DNA of 64,000 bases from an uncultured Paracoccaceae bacterium (GTDB taxonomy: Bacteria; Pseudomonadota; Alphaproteobacteria; Rhodobacterales; Rhodobacteraceae). The DNA is taken from positions 1,743,777 through 1,807,776 of the forward strand of contig CANLVP010000001.1 in NCBI GenBank assembly GCA_947494675.1, read 5' to 3'. The notes beneath the pieces were generated by a model that was not told where the DNA came from, made no database searches, and worked only from the letters and a program-made list of their open reading frames with translations. The position numbers and the translations under genes were made by a program. The stretch's first letter is position 1. Each line of letters begins with the position of its first letter. This document shows, piece by piece, positions 26,006 to 34,641 of this stretch.

Positions 26006-27121
26006 TCATTCCAGTGCAAACCACGCAGCCGGGTCCACGGGACTTTGCCCGTCTCTGACCTCAAGATAAAGGGTTTGTGTGGCGCGAGGAGTCCCCGCGC
26101 GCGCCGTTTCGGTCAAAATCGCGTCAACATTGGGCTGATCGCCGCCCATTAGACCAAGGGGCGTGCCCGCCGGGATCACCTGACCGGGGGTGCCATAGAC
26201 CTCGGCCAACCCAGCAAAGACCATCAGCACATCCGCCGCAGGTTCCACGATCACCACATTCCCGTAGTCCAACAGCGGGCCGTGAAACAGCAGCGTGGCG
26301 GCGGTCGGCGCGGTCACAAGAGCGCGCGGGCGGGTGGCGATGATCACGCCGGGGCGGACAATGCCAGCGGCGTCCGGCGCATTGAAGCGACGCAACAGCT
26401 GGCCCTGCACGGGCAGCGGCAGATCACCCGTCGCGGTCGCCGTGCCCGCCGCCGCGGCATCCGACAGGAACGTATCGGTGAGCGTCGTGGCAAAAGCCTC
26501 AAGCGTTTCCGTCCCCGCCAACAGCAGGGCGGTCTGCACCGGATCATCGGCAAAGCGTTGCGGCAGGTCGGTGCGGTCGGCGATGGCCTCGCTGAGCCGG
26601 GACCGCGCCGTTTGCGCGCCGCGCAGCCCTTCGGCCAACGTGTCGACAGCGCTTTCCTGCAACGTGTGGATTGCTGCCAACTCCTCCAGTTGCAGGGCCA
26701 GCGCATCGGCGCGTTGCTGCAGCGCGGGCGTCACATCGGCGGCAATCATCCCGCCGCGCGCGGTGCCAAGCGGGCCATTGGGGTGCAACAACAGCAGCGG
26801 CGCAGGCGCGCGACCCATGGATTGCAAGACGCCCAAAAGCTGGCTGACCTCTTCCTGCTGCGCCTGCAATTGCTGTTCGAGCGTTTGCTGCCGAATGGCA
26901 GCGCGGCGCAGCCCGTCACGCATTGCGACCAGCCCCGCCTCATAGGCCTTGACGGTTTCGGTCAGCGCCGCGACCCGGTCGCGTTTGGTGTCGGCGGTGT
27001 CCAGCAAGGCCTGCGCAATCGACAGGCTGCTGGCGGCATTCTTGGCTGCCACCGCCGGGCTTTGCTGCGCTGTGACGGCAGAGGCCCAAAGCGCAAGGGT
27101 CAGGGCAGCGGCGCGGATCAA
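26006..27121 (-). CDS. EnvC-like murein hydrolase activator (M23 domain)
   Basis: A 371-residue exported protein: signal peptide (1-18, cut after 'VTA'), a long coiled coil with many Gln/Arg/Leu (about 20-240), and a C-terminal LytM/M23 domain ('LLDYGNVVIVEPAADVLMVFAGL', read in parts, 'LYLEVRDGQSPVDPAAWF'). The Zn-binding His residues of active M23 peptidases are absent, as in EnvC, so it should activate amidases at the division site rather than cut peptidoglycan. The start is TTG 27121, overlapping the gpmI stop (TTGA), which indicates coupling. I keep the symbol empty because orthology to E. coli envC is not certain. Confidence 0.88.
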   Translation of the reverse strand: MIRAAALTLALWASAVTAQQSPAVAAKNAASSLSIAQALLDTADTKRDRVAALTETVKAYEAGLVAMRDGLRRAAIRQQTLEQQLQAQQEEVSQLLGVLQSMGRAPAPLLLLHPNGPLGTARGGMIAADVTPALQQRADALALQLEELAAIHTLQESAVDTLAEGLRGAQTARSRLSEAIADRTDLPQRFADDPVQTALLLAGTETLEAFATTLTDTFLSDAAAAGTATATGDLPLPVQGQLLRRFNAPDAAGIVRPGVIIATRPRALVTAPTAATLLFHGPLLDYGNVVIVEPAADVLMVFAGLAEVYGTPGQVIPAGTPLGLMGGDQPNVDAILTETARAGTPRATQTLYLEVRDGQSPVDPAAWFALE

Positions 27122-28632
27122 TCGATCAGGCTCCGCCCGGTCATTTCGGCAGGTTGGTCCAGGCCCATCAATTGCAGCACGGTGGGGGCGAGATCAGCAA
27201 GCCGCCCATCGTGCAGTTTTGCGCCCTCCGGTCCGCCGACAAGCACCACTGGCACGGGGTTGAGCGTATGGGCCGTGTGCGGCCCGCCGGTTTCGGGGTC
27301 GACCATCATCTCGCAATTGCCGTGATCGGCGGTGACGATCATCGCGCCGCCCGCTTCTTTCACCGCCGCCAACACCTTGCCCAGCCCTGCATCAACGGCG
27401 GCGCAGGCCTTGATCGCTGCCGCCAAATCGCCCGTGTGGCCGACCATATCGGGGTTGGCGAAATTGGTGACGATCAGGTCATAGCCGCCCGCAATCGCCT
27501 TGACGAAATGGTCGGTGACCTCTGCCGCCGACATCTCTGGCTGCAGGTCATAGGTCGCAACAGCGGGGGACTTGGGCATGTGGCGGTCTTCGCCCGGTTC
27601 CGGCGTTTCCTGCCCACCGTTCAGAAAGAACGTCACATGCGGATACTTCTCGGTCTCGGCCAGCCGGAACTGCCGCAACCCTTTGGAGGCGACCCAGGCC
27701 CCCAGCGTGTTGACGATCTTTTCCTTGGGAAAGACGGTCTGGAACCACGCGTCATGGCGGTCGGAATAGGGCGACATGCCGATCTTGGCCGCAAGCGTCG
27801 GCATCTCGCGGGCAAAGCCGTCAAAGTCGGGGTTGCCGATGGCCTCCAGAATTTCGCGGGCCCGATCAGAGCGGAAGTTGAGGCAAAAGAGCCCATCCTC
27901 AGGCTCCATCCCCGTATAGCCCTCGATCACGGTGGCGGGGATGAATTCATCGGTCTTGTCGGCGCCATAGGCGTCATCAATTGCGACGCGCGGGTCTTTG
28001 GCGGTGGGACCGTCGCCAAGAACAATGGCATCATAGGCGGTTTTCACACGCTCCCAGCGGTTGTCGCGGTCCATCGCATAGTAACGGCCCGTGACGGTGG
28101 CAACCATGACGCCCTCGGGCAGCCATTTGCTCAGCTTGGCCATGAAGTCATGCGCGGATTTCGGGGCCACATCGCGGCCATCGGTGATCGCGTGGATCAC
28201 AGTGGTGATCCCGTGGCTGCGCAGCACATGGGCGGCCGCGACGATGTGGTGGATATGGCCATGCACGCCGCCATCGGACACCACGCCCATCAAATGCGCC
28301 CAGCCGCCGGTCTCTTTGAGCTTGGCGACAAAATCCAGAATGGCGGGTTTTTGCGCAAAGGACCCGTCTTCAATCGCCAGATCGATCTGGCCAAGGTCCA
28401 TGGCCACCACACGGCCCGCGCCGATATTGGTATGGCCCACCTCGGAATTGCCCATCTGCCCTGATGGCAGCCCGGCATCCGGGCCATGGGTCAGCAGTTG
28501 CGCCTTGGGGCATTGCGCCCAGATCCGGTCAAAGTTGGGCGTCTTGGCAAGTGCCGGGGCGTTGCCCTTGAGCTCTTTGCGCAGGCCCCATCCATCCAGA
28601 ATGCACAAAACGACAGGCTTGGGTGTACTCAT
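27118..28632 (-). CDS. gpmI: 2,3-bisphosphoglycerate-independent phosphoglycerate mutase
   Basis: A 504-residue cytoplasmic enzyme of lower glycolysis/gluconeogenesis that interconverts 3- and 2-phosphoglycerate. It belongs to the alkaline-phosphatase superfamily with two Mn ions. Signs: D13 in 'CILDGWG', phosphorylated S63 in 'MGNSEVGH', 'DGRDVAPKS', 'SDRARE', and the closing metal site 'TADHGNCE' and 'PHTAHTLNPVP'. ATG 28632 follows an AAGGAG site; an earlier in-frame start has no support. It stands first in the gpmI-envC-ctpA series. Confidence 0.97.
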   Translation of the reverse strand: MSTPKPVVLCILDGWGLRKELKGNAPALAKTPNFDRIWAQCPKAQLLTHGPDAGLPSGQMGNSEVGHTNIGAGRVVAMDLGQIDLAIEDGSFAQKPAILDFVAKLKETGGWAHLMGVVSDGGVHGHIHHIVAAAHVLRSHGITTVIHAITDGRDVAPKSAHDFMAKLSKWLPEGVMVATVTGRYYAMDRDNRWERVKTAYDAIVLGDGPTAKDPRVAIDDAYGADKTDEFIPATVIEGYTGMEPEDGLFCLNFRSDRAREILEAIGNPDFDGFAREMPTLAAKIGMSPYSDRHDAWFQTVFPKEKIVNTLGAWVASKGLRQFRLAETEKYPHVTFFLNGGQETPEPGEDRHMPKSPAVATYDLQPEMSAAEVTDHFVKAIAGGYDLIVTNFANPDMVGHTGDLAAAIKACAAVDAGLGKVLAAVKEAGGAMIVTADHGNCEMMVDPETGGPHTAHTLNPVPVVLVGGPEGAKLHDGRLADLAPTVLQLMGLDQPAEMTGRSLID

Positions 28633-28699
28633 GCTGAAATCTCCTTGCCCCATGACCTAGCGCAAGGCGCGGGCCAACAAAACCGCCCCGTCTTTCTTT

Positions 28700-28724
28700 T
28701 GAATAAAAATATCTCCGCCGGAGG
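28700..28724 (-). terminator. Intrinsic terminator after rlmH
   Basis: On the minus strand CCTCC-GGC-GGAG (28724-28713) is followed by ATATTTTTATTC. The short palindrome with this A/T tail is a recurrent Rhodobacterales 3'-end element. It sits right after the rlmH stop (28728) and separates it from gpmI. Confidence 0.6.
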
Positions 28725-28727
28725 CTC

Positions 28728-29198
28728 CTAAACGCGGTGATAGGGCGATCCCGCAAGGATCGACGCGGCGCGGTAAAGCTGTTCTGCCAGCATCACCCGC
28801 ACCAGCATATGCGGCCAGACCATCTGCCCGAACGACAGTGCGAAATCCGCGCGCGCCCGCAGGGCAGGGTCGATGCCATCTGCGCCGCCAATGACAAAGG
28901 CCAGATCGCTGACCCCTTGGTCGCGCCAATCGCCCAGCTTTTTGGCAAACGCGGGCGAGGACATGACTTTGCCGCGTTCGTCCAGCACACAGACCATGGC
29001 CCCCTTGGGGATGGCGCGGTCCAGCAATGCCGCCTCTGCCGCCATGCCGCCGCCCTTTTTGTCCTCAAGCTCGCTCAGCGCCAAAGGCCCCAACGCCAGC
29101 GCCCGGCCGGTGCGGTCAAATCGGGTTTGGTAATCTTCAAAAAGCGCAGCCTCAGGCCCGCCGCGCAGGCGGCCCACGGCGCAAAGCTGCACGCGCAT
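28728..29198 (-). CDS. rlmH: 23S rRNA (pseudouridine1915-N3)-methyltransferase
   Basis: A 156-residue SPOUT-class methyltransferase that modifies pseudouridine 1915 in helix 69 of 23S rRNA using S-adenosylmethionine. Conserved parts are the N-terminal 'MRVQLCAVGRL', 'LDERGKVMSSPAFA', the trefoil-knot 'AFVIGGADG' and the C-terminal 'HMLVRVMLAEQLYRA....G.PYH'. ATG 29198 overlaps the rsfS stop (ATGA), the typical rsfS-rlmH coupling. The ending 'PYHRV' is the family C terminus, so the gene is complete. Confidence 0.97.
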   Translation of the reverse strand: MRVQLCAVGRLRGGPEAALFEDYQTRFDRTGRALALGPLALSELEDKKGGGMAAEAALLDRAIPKGAMVCVLDERGKVMSSPAFAKKLGDWRDQGVSDLAFVIGGADGIDPALRARADFALSFGQMVWPHMLVRVMLAEQLYRAASILAGSPYHRV

Positions 29199-29563
29199 CA
29201 GGTGGCCTGTTGCGCGCCCGCAGCCCCCGGCACCCACATCTTTTCAAGCTGATAGAACTCGCGCACTTCGGGACGGAAGATATGGACGATCACGTCGCCG
29301 GTATCGATCAGCACCCAATCGCCGGTGTCCTTGCCCTCGACCTTGGAAATCACGCCAAAGATCTGTTTGACGCGGTCCACAAGCTTTTCCGCCATCGCAG
29401 AGACCTGCCGGGTCGACCGGCCCGTGGCGATGACCATATAGTCACCCATCTCGGACTTGCCGCGCAGATCGGCTTGCACCACATCCTCGGCCTTGTCGTC
29501 GTCCAGTGATTTCAGGATTGCAGCCAGCAGCTTTTCGCTGGTGGGGGTTTCAAGTCCGCTCAT
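29198..29563 (-). CDS. rsfS: Ribosome silencing factor RsfS
   Basis: A 121-residue protein that binds uL14 and blocks subunit joining when nutrients are scarce. Marks: 'KAEDVVQADLRGKSEMGDYMVIATG', read in parts, 'STRQVSAMAEKLVDR', 'DTGDWVLIDTGDVIVHIF' and 'YQLEKMW'. The frame stays open to a TTG at 29671, but ATG 29563 gives the normal length and has AAGG eight bases upstream. In the leader a 19-codon frame (29619-29560) ends in an ATGA overlap with this start, which could couple translation. It overlaps rlmH by one base pair set (ATGA). Confidence 0.92.
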   Translation of the reverse strand: MSGLETPTSEKLLAAILKSLDDDKAEDVVQADLRGKSEMGDYMVIATGRSTRQVSAMAEKLVDRVKQIFGVISKVEGKDTGDWVLIDTGDVIVHIFRPEVREFYQLEKMWVPGAAGAQQAT

Positions 29564-29711
29564 CTGAGCGGCCTTTGGTGCGGCAGGGGAGGCTGCCGAA
29601 GTGGATAAAGACAGTGCATTGTCCTCCAGGAATGGCGTCGGTCCGTGCCCCGACGCGAAGCATATCTTCAATCTAACAAGCCATTTATGTCATTTCAACA
29701 AAGACCGGGGG

Positions 29712-30248
29712 TTAGCAGGGGGGCAAAGCGGCAATCTCTTGCTCTGTGGCGGCCTCGGCGATGGGGGCATTGGTCAGCAAGGGCAGCATGGCACCACCTT
29801 CGGCCAAGCGGATGAACACGTCTGAGGTCGCATCAGGTGCAGGACCATCGCCCAAGCGGCAGAATTCCAGCGAGACACCGATGCTGCCCGTGCTGGCGTC
29901 GCTGTCGGTCTCTTCCCACGCGCGGGCCTCGGCCTGAAACGCGCGCATCGCATCCAGATCCTCTGCCGCAATCCGGTAGCTACGGGTCTGGTCGCCTGTC
30001 TCCGCCAGCACAAAGGCCCCCGACAGGGTTTCGCCCGTATTGGCATTTGCCGCTTCCATCGTCAGCTTGGTGGCCCCTTTGGGGATCGACACGCCGTCCG
30101 GCAGACGGATCGTGACCTCAAACCCGGCAGGGTCCGCCTCAAGTGGGGACATGAGCGCTAGCCGGGCAGCGGTGATCGGGTTCACGGAGCCACAGGCCTG
30201 CAACGACAGGCCCAGGGCAATAAACAGGACAAGAAAAACGGACCGCAT
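29712..30248 (-). CDS. Putative lipoprotein of unknown function
   Basis: A 178-residue protein with a lipoprotein signal: a hydrophobic run then 'LSLQAC', with the lipidated Cys at residue 19. The mature part has 'FEVTIRLPDGVSIPKGATKL' (read in parts) and 'SIGVSLEFCRL', suggesting a beta-rich domain, plus cysteines near residues 132 and 178. I do not recognise the family. An AGGAG site lies before ATG 30248. It is divergent from the DUF2975-XRE pair and would sit in the inner or outer membrane facing the periplasm. Confidence 0.75.
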   Translation of the reverse strand: MRSVFLVLFIALGLSLQACGSVNPITAARLALMSPLEADPAGFEVTIRLPDGVSIPKGATKLTMEAANANTGETLSGAFVLAETGDQTRSYRIAAEDLDAMRAFQAEARAWEETDSDASTGSIGVSLEFCRLGDGPAPDATSDVFIRLAEGGAMLPLLTNAPIAEAATEQEIAALPPC

Positions 30249-30259
30249 GAGAATCTCCT

Positions 30260-30288
30260 TTGACAGTTAAGTTTTATTGTTTTACATT
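30260..30288 (+). promoter_or_regulatory. Sigma-70-type promoter for the DUF2975-XRE pair
   Basis: TTGACA (30260-30265), a 17-base spacer, then TACATT (30283-30288), in a strongly A+T-rich 67-base gap. Transcription would start just ahead of ATG 30316, which has an AAAGG site. This is the clearest housekeeping-type promoter in the window. Confidence 0.55.
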
Positions 30289-30315
30289 AAATTTATGCTT
30301 TGAAAAGGTAATATA

Positions 30316-30846
30316 ATGACAAGAGCAAAGATCGTGAAATGGGCAAGGCTGATGCGTGGGGTCGCGGATGTGGTGCTGGTGGCGGTGCCACTGGTGCTGA
30401 TCGCGACGATGGTCTTTCTGCCGGCGCAGTTGGCGATGTTTCAGGGCCCGCCCGGATTGCAGGTCTCGCCCGATGCAACGCGCACGCATGTCGCCCTGGC
30501 GCAAGCGGTGGGCATGGTGCCGCTGGCCATCGCGATGTGGACGCTTTGGCAGATGCGCAGGCTGTTCGCGCTTTACGCCAATGGCGTGGTGCTGACCCTG
30601 CAAGCCGCAAGGCAAATCCGCCGGGTGGGGCAGGGGTTCCTGATCCTGGCACTCTTGCCGCTGATCGTGATCCCGGCGCAATCGGTGCTGCTCAGCTGGG
30701 CCAATCCAGAAGGCCAGCGGTCGCTTTCCGTGACATTGGACGACAACATGCTGGTGTCGATCATCGTGTCGGGTTTCTTGATCTTGATCGGCTGGGCCAT
30801 GGCGCAAGCCGCTGATGTGGCGGCCGAAAACGAGAGTTTTGTGTGA
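30316..30846 (+). CDS. DUF2975 membrane protein
   Basis: A 176-residue inner-membrane protein with four hydrophobic segments and the DUF2975 pattern ('LWQMRRLFALYANGVVLTLQAA', read in parts, then 'ARQIRRVGQGFLILALLPL'). DUF2975 proteins are regularly coded next to a small XRE regulator, as here: its stop overlaps the start of the XRE gene. The function is unknown; the pair may form a membrane-linked regulatory switch. It has its own good promoter just upstream. Confidence 0.82.
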   Translation: MTRAKIVKWARLMRGVADVVLVAVPLVLIATMVFLPAQLAMFQGPPGLQVSPDATRTHVALAQAVGMVPLAIAMWTLWQMRRLFALYANGVVLTLQAARQIRRVGQGFLILALLPLIVIPAQSVLLSWANPEGQRSLSVTLDDNMLVSIIVSGFLILIGWAMAQAADVAAENESFV

Positions 30847-31088
30847 TGAAGATTGTCGTCCGGCTGGACGTGATGCTGGCGCTGCGCAAGATGAAGTCGC
30901 GCGATCTGGCAGCGGCGGTGGGAATCACCGAACAGAACATCAGCCTGCTGAAATCCGGCAAGGTCAAAGGCATCCGGTTTGAAACGCTAGCGCGGATTTG
31001 CGAGGTGCTGGACTGCCAGCCGGGCGATCTGTTGGAGGCGGAAGGTGGGCAGATTGCCTACCCTACATCGCCGCACCGCCAAGCCTGA
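30846..31088 (+). CDS. Small XRE-family regulator (Cro/CI type)
   Basis: An 80-residue protein that is little more than one helix-turn-helix domain ('RDLAAAVGITEQNISLLKSGKVKGIRF', read in parts, then 'LARICEVLDCQPGDLLE'). This 'HTH_26' form typically accompanies DUF2975 membrane proteins. A GTG at 30843 is in frame, but ATG 30846 overlaps the DUF2975 stop and starts with the usual 'MKIVVRLDVMLA'. It probably regulates its own operon. Confidence 0.88.
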   Translation: MKIVVRLDVMLALRKMKSRDLAAAVGITEQNISLLKSGKVKGIRFETLARICEVLDCQPGDLLEAEGGQIAYPTSPHRQA

Positions 31089-31170
31089 AGACCCGTCAAC
31101 GGCGCAGAGGCTGGGCACCCACGACCCACCAAAGTTGCAACCCTGCCAAAACCCGCTTTAGTGGCCTGCA

Positions 31171-31689
31171 ATGACGCGCGCAAAACACATCCAGACCCAA
31201 CGTCTGACGCTGCGACCCCTGCGCAGGCGGGATGTTTGGTTCCTTTCCAAGCTCATTGGCGACCCACAGGTCAGGCGCTACCTTGGTGGCCCCGTTCCCC
31301 TGCGACAGCGGCCCAATCGGTTCCGGCAATACTTGGACGCGCCACCCAATGTCGGGATTTGGGTGGCTTGCCTGACAGGCGCGGGCCACCCCATCGGCCT
31401 TGTCGAAACCGGGCCACATAAAAATGGCACGGACATCGAAATTTCCTACCAATTTCGCCCCGCCTTCTGGGGGCAAGGCCTTGCCCGCGAAGCGCTTCTG
31501 CCCGTGCTTGCCGATGCGCTTGATGGGGCCGGGTCAGACCGCATCATCGCAGAGACACAAAGCGCCAATGCCGCGTCCTGTCGCTTGCTTGAGGCGCTGG
31601 GTATGGTGGAGGTTGAAAGGCTTGAGAGATTTGGCGCAGAGCAGGTCATCTTTGCGACACAGCCGAAACCGCCAATCCCGCAACCCTAA
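31171..31689 (+). CDS. GNAT acetyltransferase (RimJ/RimL type)
   Basis: A 172-residue acetyltransferase: 'IQTQRLTLRPLRRRDV' at the start, 'IEISYQFRPAFWGQGLAREAL' (acetyl-CoA loop, read in parts) and 'ETQSANAASCRLLEALGM' at the end. Relatives acetylate N-terminal or side-chain amines of proteins, or small amines. It converges on the MscS gene with a 4-base overlap. The substrate is unknown. Confidence 0.9.
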   Translation: MTRAKHIQTQRLTLRPLRRRDVWFLSKLIGDPQVRRYLGGPVPLRQRPNRFRQYLDAPPNVGIWVACLTGAGHPIGLVETGPHKNGTDIEISYQFRPAFWGQGLAREALLPVLADALDGAGSDRIIAETQSANAASCRLLEALGMVEVERLERFGAEQVIFATQPKPPIPQP

Positions 31690-33065
31690 TCGCTTGTGAT
31701 CGTCCGGGCTTTGACCTCTGACCCTTGCAGCACCTTCACCTCGCGCTGCGGGAAGGGGATCGAAATGCCGTGTTCCGCAAAGGCATCCCAAAGCGCCAGA
31801 TAGACGTTGCCGCGGATGTTGGTCAGCCCGCCGGTCGGATCGGAAATCCAGAACCGCAAGATGTAATCCACCGAACTGTCGCCAAAGCCCACGATGTGGC
31901 AGACGGCAGGCCGCGTCGTCAGGACGCGGTCCACAGACAGCGCCGCCTCAATCGCGATGCGGCGCACCTCATGCGGGTTGTCGTCATAGGCCGTGCCAAA
32001 GTGGATATCGAGCCGCACAAAATCGTTGGAGTGGGACCAGTTGACCACCTGACCAGTGATCAGGTCTTCGTTCGGGATCAGGTATTCGCGGCCATCCCGC
32101 GTAGTGATCGATACATAGCGCGCGCCCAGACTGTTGATCCAGCCAAAGGTATCCCCAAGGCTGATCACATCCCCCGGCTTGATCGACTTATCCAGCAGGA
32201 TGATGACGCCTGACACAAGGTTCGACACCACCTTTTGCAAACCAAAACCAAGGCCCACACCAATCGCACCTGACAGCACCGCAAGCCCGGTCAGATCGAT
32301 GCCAATCGCCTTGAGCCCCAGAAAGAACGCCGCGCCGTAAAGCGTGATCTGCAACGCCTTGACCGCCAGCACTTGCATCGAAGGGCTGATGTCCTTGTTG
32401 CCCTTGATCCGGTTGGTGGTCGTGCGCGAGATGAACCGCGCCGCGACAAAGAGCACACCAATGATCAAAAGCGCCTGCAGGATCAGCAAAAGCGAGATGC
32501 GCATCGTGCCGATTTCCAGCGCGATACTGTCCAAAAGCGCCTCAAACTCTCCCGTCAGGTTCAGGATCCGCAGGGTAATCCATGTCCAGGCCCCATAGCG
32601 GACGATAGCGCGCAGAAAGTTGTTGCTGATCAGCCGCGTAGTAAAGGCCACGATCAGCCACGCCAGCGCGAGGTTGGCCGCAATGCCGATCAAATAGCTG
32701 CGGCTGGGCCATGTGAATTCGCGCATCAGCAAAAGCGTGACCCAGATCAGCGCCACGAAAAAGATCGCGCGCATCCGTTTGTGCACCACCACCATCCAGC
32801 GGATGCGCCACTTGGGCCAGCCCTCGCGCGTGCGCAGCCAGTGATGCAGGCGCGGCGCGAACACCACGCGCAGCAGGTGCGCCAGAATGAACAAGCCGAC
32901 AACGATACCCAGTTGATAGGCATTCCACGGCCGGAACAGTGAGTTGAGGAAGGTATCGGCCTGCTGAATCAGGCTGTTGCCGACGTTGATGATTTCTTCG
33001 ATTGGGGCGTCCTCGGGCAGGGCCGCCACGATATCATCCGTGAGTGTGCTGGTATGTTCCGCCAT
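31686..33065 (-). CDS. Mechanosensitive ion channel, MscS family
   Basis: A 459-residue inner-membrane protein. It has about five to six hydrophobic segments, more than the three of E. coli MscS, then the pore helix and beta domain: 'GLAVLSGAIGVGLGFGLQKVVSNLVSG' (read in parts), 'IKPGDVISLGDTFGWINSLGARYVSI' and 'LIPNEDLI'. It opens under membrane tension to release solutes on osmotic downshock. The extra N-terminal helices resemble YbdG/MscM-like members. ATG 33065 is well placed; the C terminus 'VLQGSEVKARTITSD' is charged. Confidence 0.93.
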   Translation of the reverse strand: MAEHTSTLTDDIVAALPEDAPIEEIINVGNSLIQQADTFLNSLFRPWNAYQLGIVVGLFILAHLLRVVFAPRLHHWLRTREGWPKWRIRWMVVVHKRMRAIFFVALIWVTLLLMREFTWPSRSYLIGIAANLALAWLIVAFTTRLISNNFLRAIVRYGAWTWITLRILNLTGEFEALLDSIALEIGTMRISLLLILQALLIIGVLFVAARFISRTTTNRIKGNKDISPSMQVLAVKALQITLYGAAFFLGLKAIGIDLTGLAVLSGAIGVGLGFGLQKVVSNLVSGVIILLDKSIKPGDVISLGDTFGWINSLGARYVSITTRDGREYLIPNEDLITGQVVNWSHSNDFVRLDIHFGTAYDDNPHEVRRIAIEAALSVDRVLTTRPAVCHIVGFGDSSVDYILRFWISDPTGGLTNIRGNVYLALWDAFAEHGISIPFPQREVKVLQGSEVKARTITSD

Positions 33066-33156
33066 ATGCCCGTCCCTGGTTGCAGATTATCGTTGCACGG
33101 CGCGGGGTTGGCGATCAAGTTGCGCGCGCGTGATTTCAAAACAGGCGCAAGACACA

Positions 33157-33438
33157 ATGACGGCAAAGCAGCAGTGGTTATTCATTTTGATGGTAGCGGT
33201 TTTGTCTGCCGTGGTTTTGTTCGGAACCGTGGCTATCGACCCCTTTGCGATTTTTGAGGATACCTACGTCGTGTTGGCGGTTTACGTGCCGGTGGTGGTG
33301 ATCCCGCTGTATCTGATCGGCAATCAATGGCGTCACAGAGGGGCGGGCTGGATCTCAACCGTGTTGGCCTGCCTCGCGATGCCCGTCATCGGGCTTTGCC
33401 ACCTGTGGCTGATCGTCGTGGCGGCAAGTGGGGTCTAG
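33157..33438 (+). CDS. Small membrane protein of unknown function
   Basis: A 93-residue protein with three hydrophobic segments (about 6-27, 36-56, 66-90) and little else. The frame is open further upstream, but ATG 33157 gives a natural membrane-protein start 'MTAKQQWLFILM'. No family is recognised. It is divergent from the MscS gene and converges on the broken SOUL gene with a 4-base overlap. Confidence 0.6.
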   Translation: MTAKQQWLFILMVAVLSAVVLFGTVAIDPFAIFEDTYVVLAVYVPVVVIPLYLIGNQWRHRGAGWISTVLACLAMPVIGLCHLWLIVVAASGV

Positions 33439-33953
33439 CGCGCCAGCGTCAGGGCTACTTCGTTGCGCCGCCTCCACGGCAGGGTCATCGGATCGTCATT
33501 GTAATAGCACGCGGCCTGTCCGACCGTGGCGACGCCATTCTGTGCCAGCGTGTCGCGCAGTTTCGCCTCTGCCGCACGCAGGGCTGCATCGGTGGACCGC
33601 CCGCTGAACGTCAGCACCGCGCGCCGCTCCGGCGTGGTTTCAACAAAGCGGATCGCGGCGCTATTGGGTTTGGGCAGCGTGTCCAGCGTCCAATCGCGCG
33701 GCATCATAAAGCTCACGGTCCGCAGTCCGTCTTGGCCCGCTTGCGCCACGGGTGCGGTCATGTCGATAGGCTGGCTTTGCGCCACGGGCGCTGTCATCGC
33801 GACGCTGGCCTGCGCGGTATTGCCGCCAAAGATATAGCCCGCGAGCACCCGAAACCCGGTGTTCAACGCGCTGCGGCGGTCGCCGTCCACGGTAACCTCG
33901 GCTAGAATATGCGGCGCGTATTGGCGCAGCTCAACCTCTGCGATGGTGCTTTC
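33435..33953 (-). pseudogene. SOUL haem-binding protein, 3' part of an interrupted gene
   Basis: This frame codes for the main body of a SOUL/HEBP-family protein: 'EVELRQYAPHILAEVTVDG', 'GFRVLAGYIFGGN', 'IAMTAPV'-like repeats ('VAMTAPVAQ', 'IDMTAPVAQ'), 'RTVSFMMPRDWTLDTLPKP'. SOUL proteins bind haem. The family's N terminus is missing: the only start is a GTG at 33956, without signal peptide and without a ribosome site. The lost part (signal peptide and 'QTYGKYQSPPYAVVE') is found at 35715-35825 in the same orientation. Joining at the shared TTC (33951-33953 and 35715-35717) restores one in-frame gene of about 208 codons. So the gene was split by insertion of about 1.76 kb. Confidence 0.8.
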
Positions 33954-34064
33954 CACGACCGTGGAACGCCGGACACCTTAGACTCGATACAGAGGATTTT
34001 CTGAATCGTATCAAAGTGCCGCACCACGCAATGCTGACCCGGAATTCAAGCATGTCTGCCCCAG

Positions 34065-34081
34065 ACCGGACCCTTGCCTCA
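34065..34081 (+). repeat. ACCGGACC-type repeat, left copy
   Basis: ACCGGACCCTTGCCTCA here and ACCGGACCTTTGCTGCA at 35630-35646 agree at 14 of 17 bases, in the same direction, one near each end of the inserted segment. The wording resembles scattered non-coding remnants common between Rhodobacterales genes, so the match may be older than the insertion. Confidence 0.4.
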
Positions 34082-34212
34082 GTTTAGGCCAAAGTCGGCG
34101 ACGCGGGACAAAACGGTCACGCCGCTCTTGCCCCGCAATGGGCGCTACGGCGCCTCGTGAATAGCGGGGACCTGCATTCTTATCTGTGGCAAGGAACATT
34201 CGAAGTTTCAGT

Positions 34213-34641
34213 TTATGTCGGAAAGAACGCCTCGAATGCTTTTGCACCCGGCGGGACTTCCGACCAACACTGCGCAGAGCGGAGGTAAACGTAACGAAAA
34301 TCAAAACGGTCAGGGTTTATCCAGCTTGGGTCATCAAAAGTACCACTATCAATCATCCGGTGGCTCGGAAGCCGCTCAAATGTGAAGCCGATGTTCGTCC
34401 CACACTTGGGACAGAACTCCAAATCTATCCAACGACCCGACTCGTCGGAGTTGGATCGAAACTTGCTTGTTGTTCCAACAATGACAATCTGCGACTTCTC
34501 AAAAAGCGCTTCTACTGCAAATGCACTTCCTGTTCTTCTTTGACACCATGTGCAATGACACACACTGACCCGAAGCGGATCGCTCCCGGTCTCATATCGC
34601 ACCGCGCCGCAAAGGCACCCACCTTCGTGTCCGTTGGCCAT
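34213..34641 (-). CDS. GFA-family zinc protein (inside inserted segment)
   Basis: A 142-residue protein with the GFA zinc pattern: C9 and C11 in 'GGCLCGAV', 'CHCTWCQRRTGSAFA' with three Cys, and 'FCPKCGTNIGF'. It differs from the GFA protein at 16279 in the central part ('VEALFEKSQIVIVG') and is not its recent copy. Relatives bind glutathione-type adducts; the neighbouring glutathione transferase fits that theme. The codon use is more A+T-rich than that of the core genes, so transfer from elsewhere is likely. ATG 34641 has GATAGGAATG context with a weak ribosome site. Confidence 0.88.
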   Translation of the reverse strand: MANGHEGGCLCGAVRYETGSDPLRVSVCHCTWCQRRTGSAFAVEALFEKSQIVIVGTTSKFRSNSDESGRWIDLEFCPKCGTNIGFTFERLPSHRMIDSGTFDDPSWINPDRFDFRYVYLRSAQCWSEVPPGAKAFEAFFPT

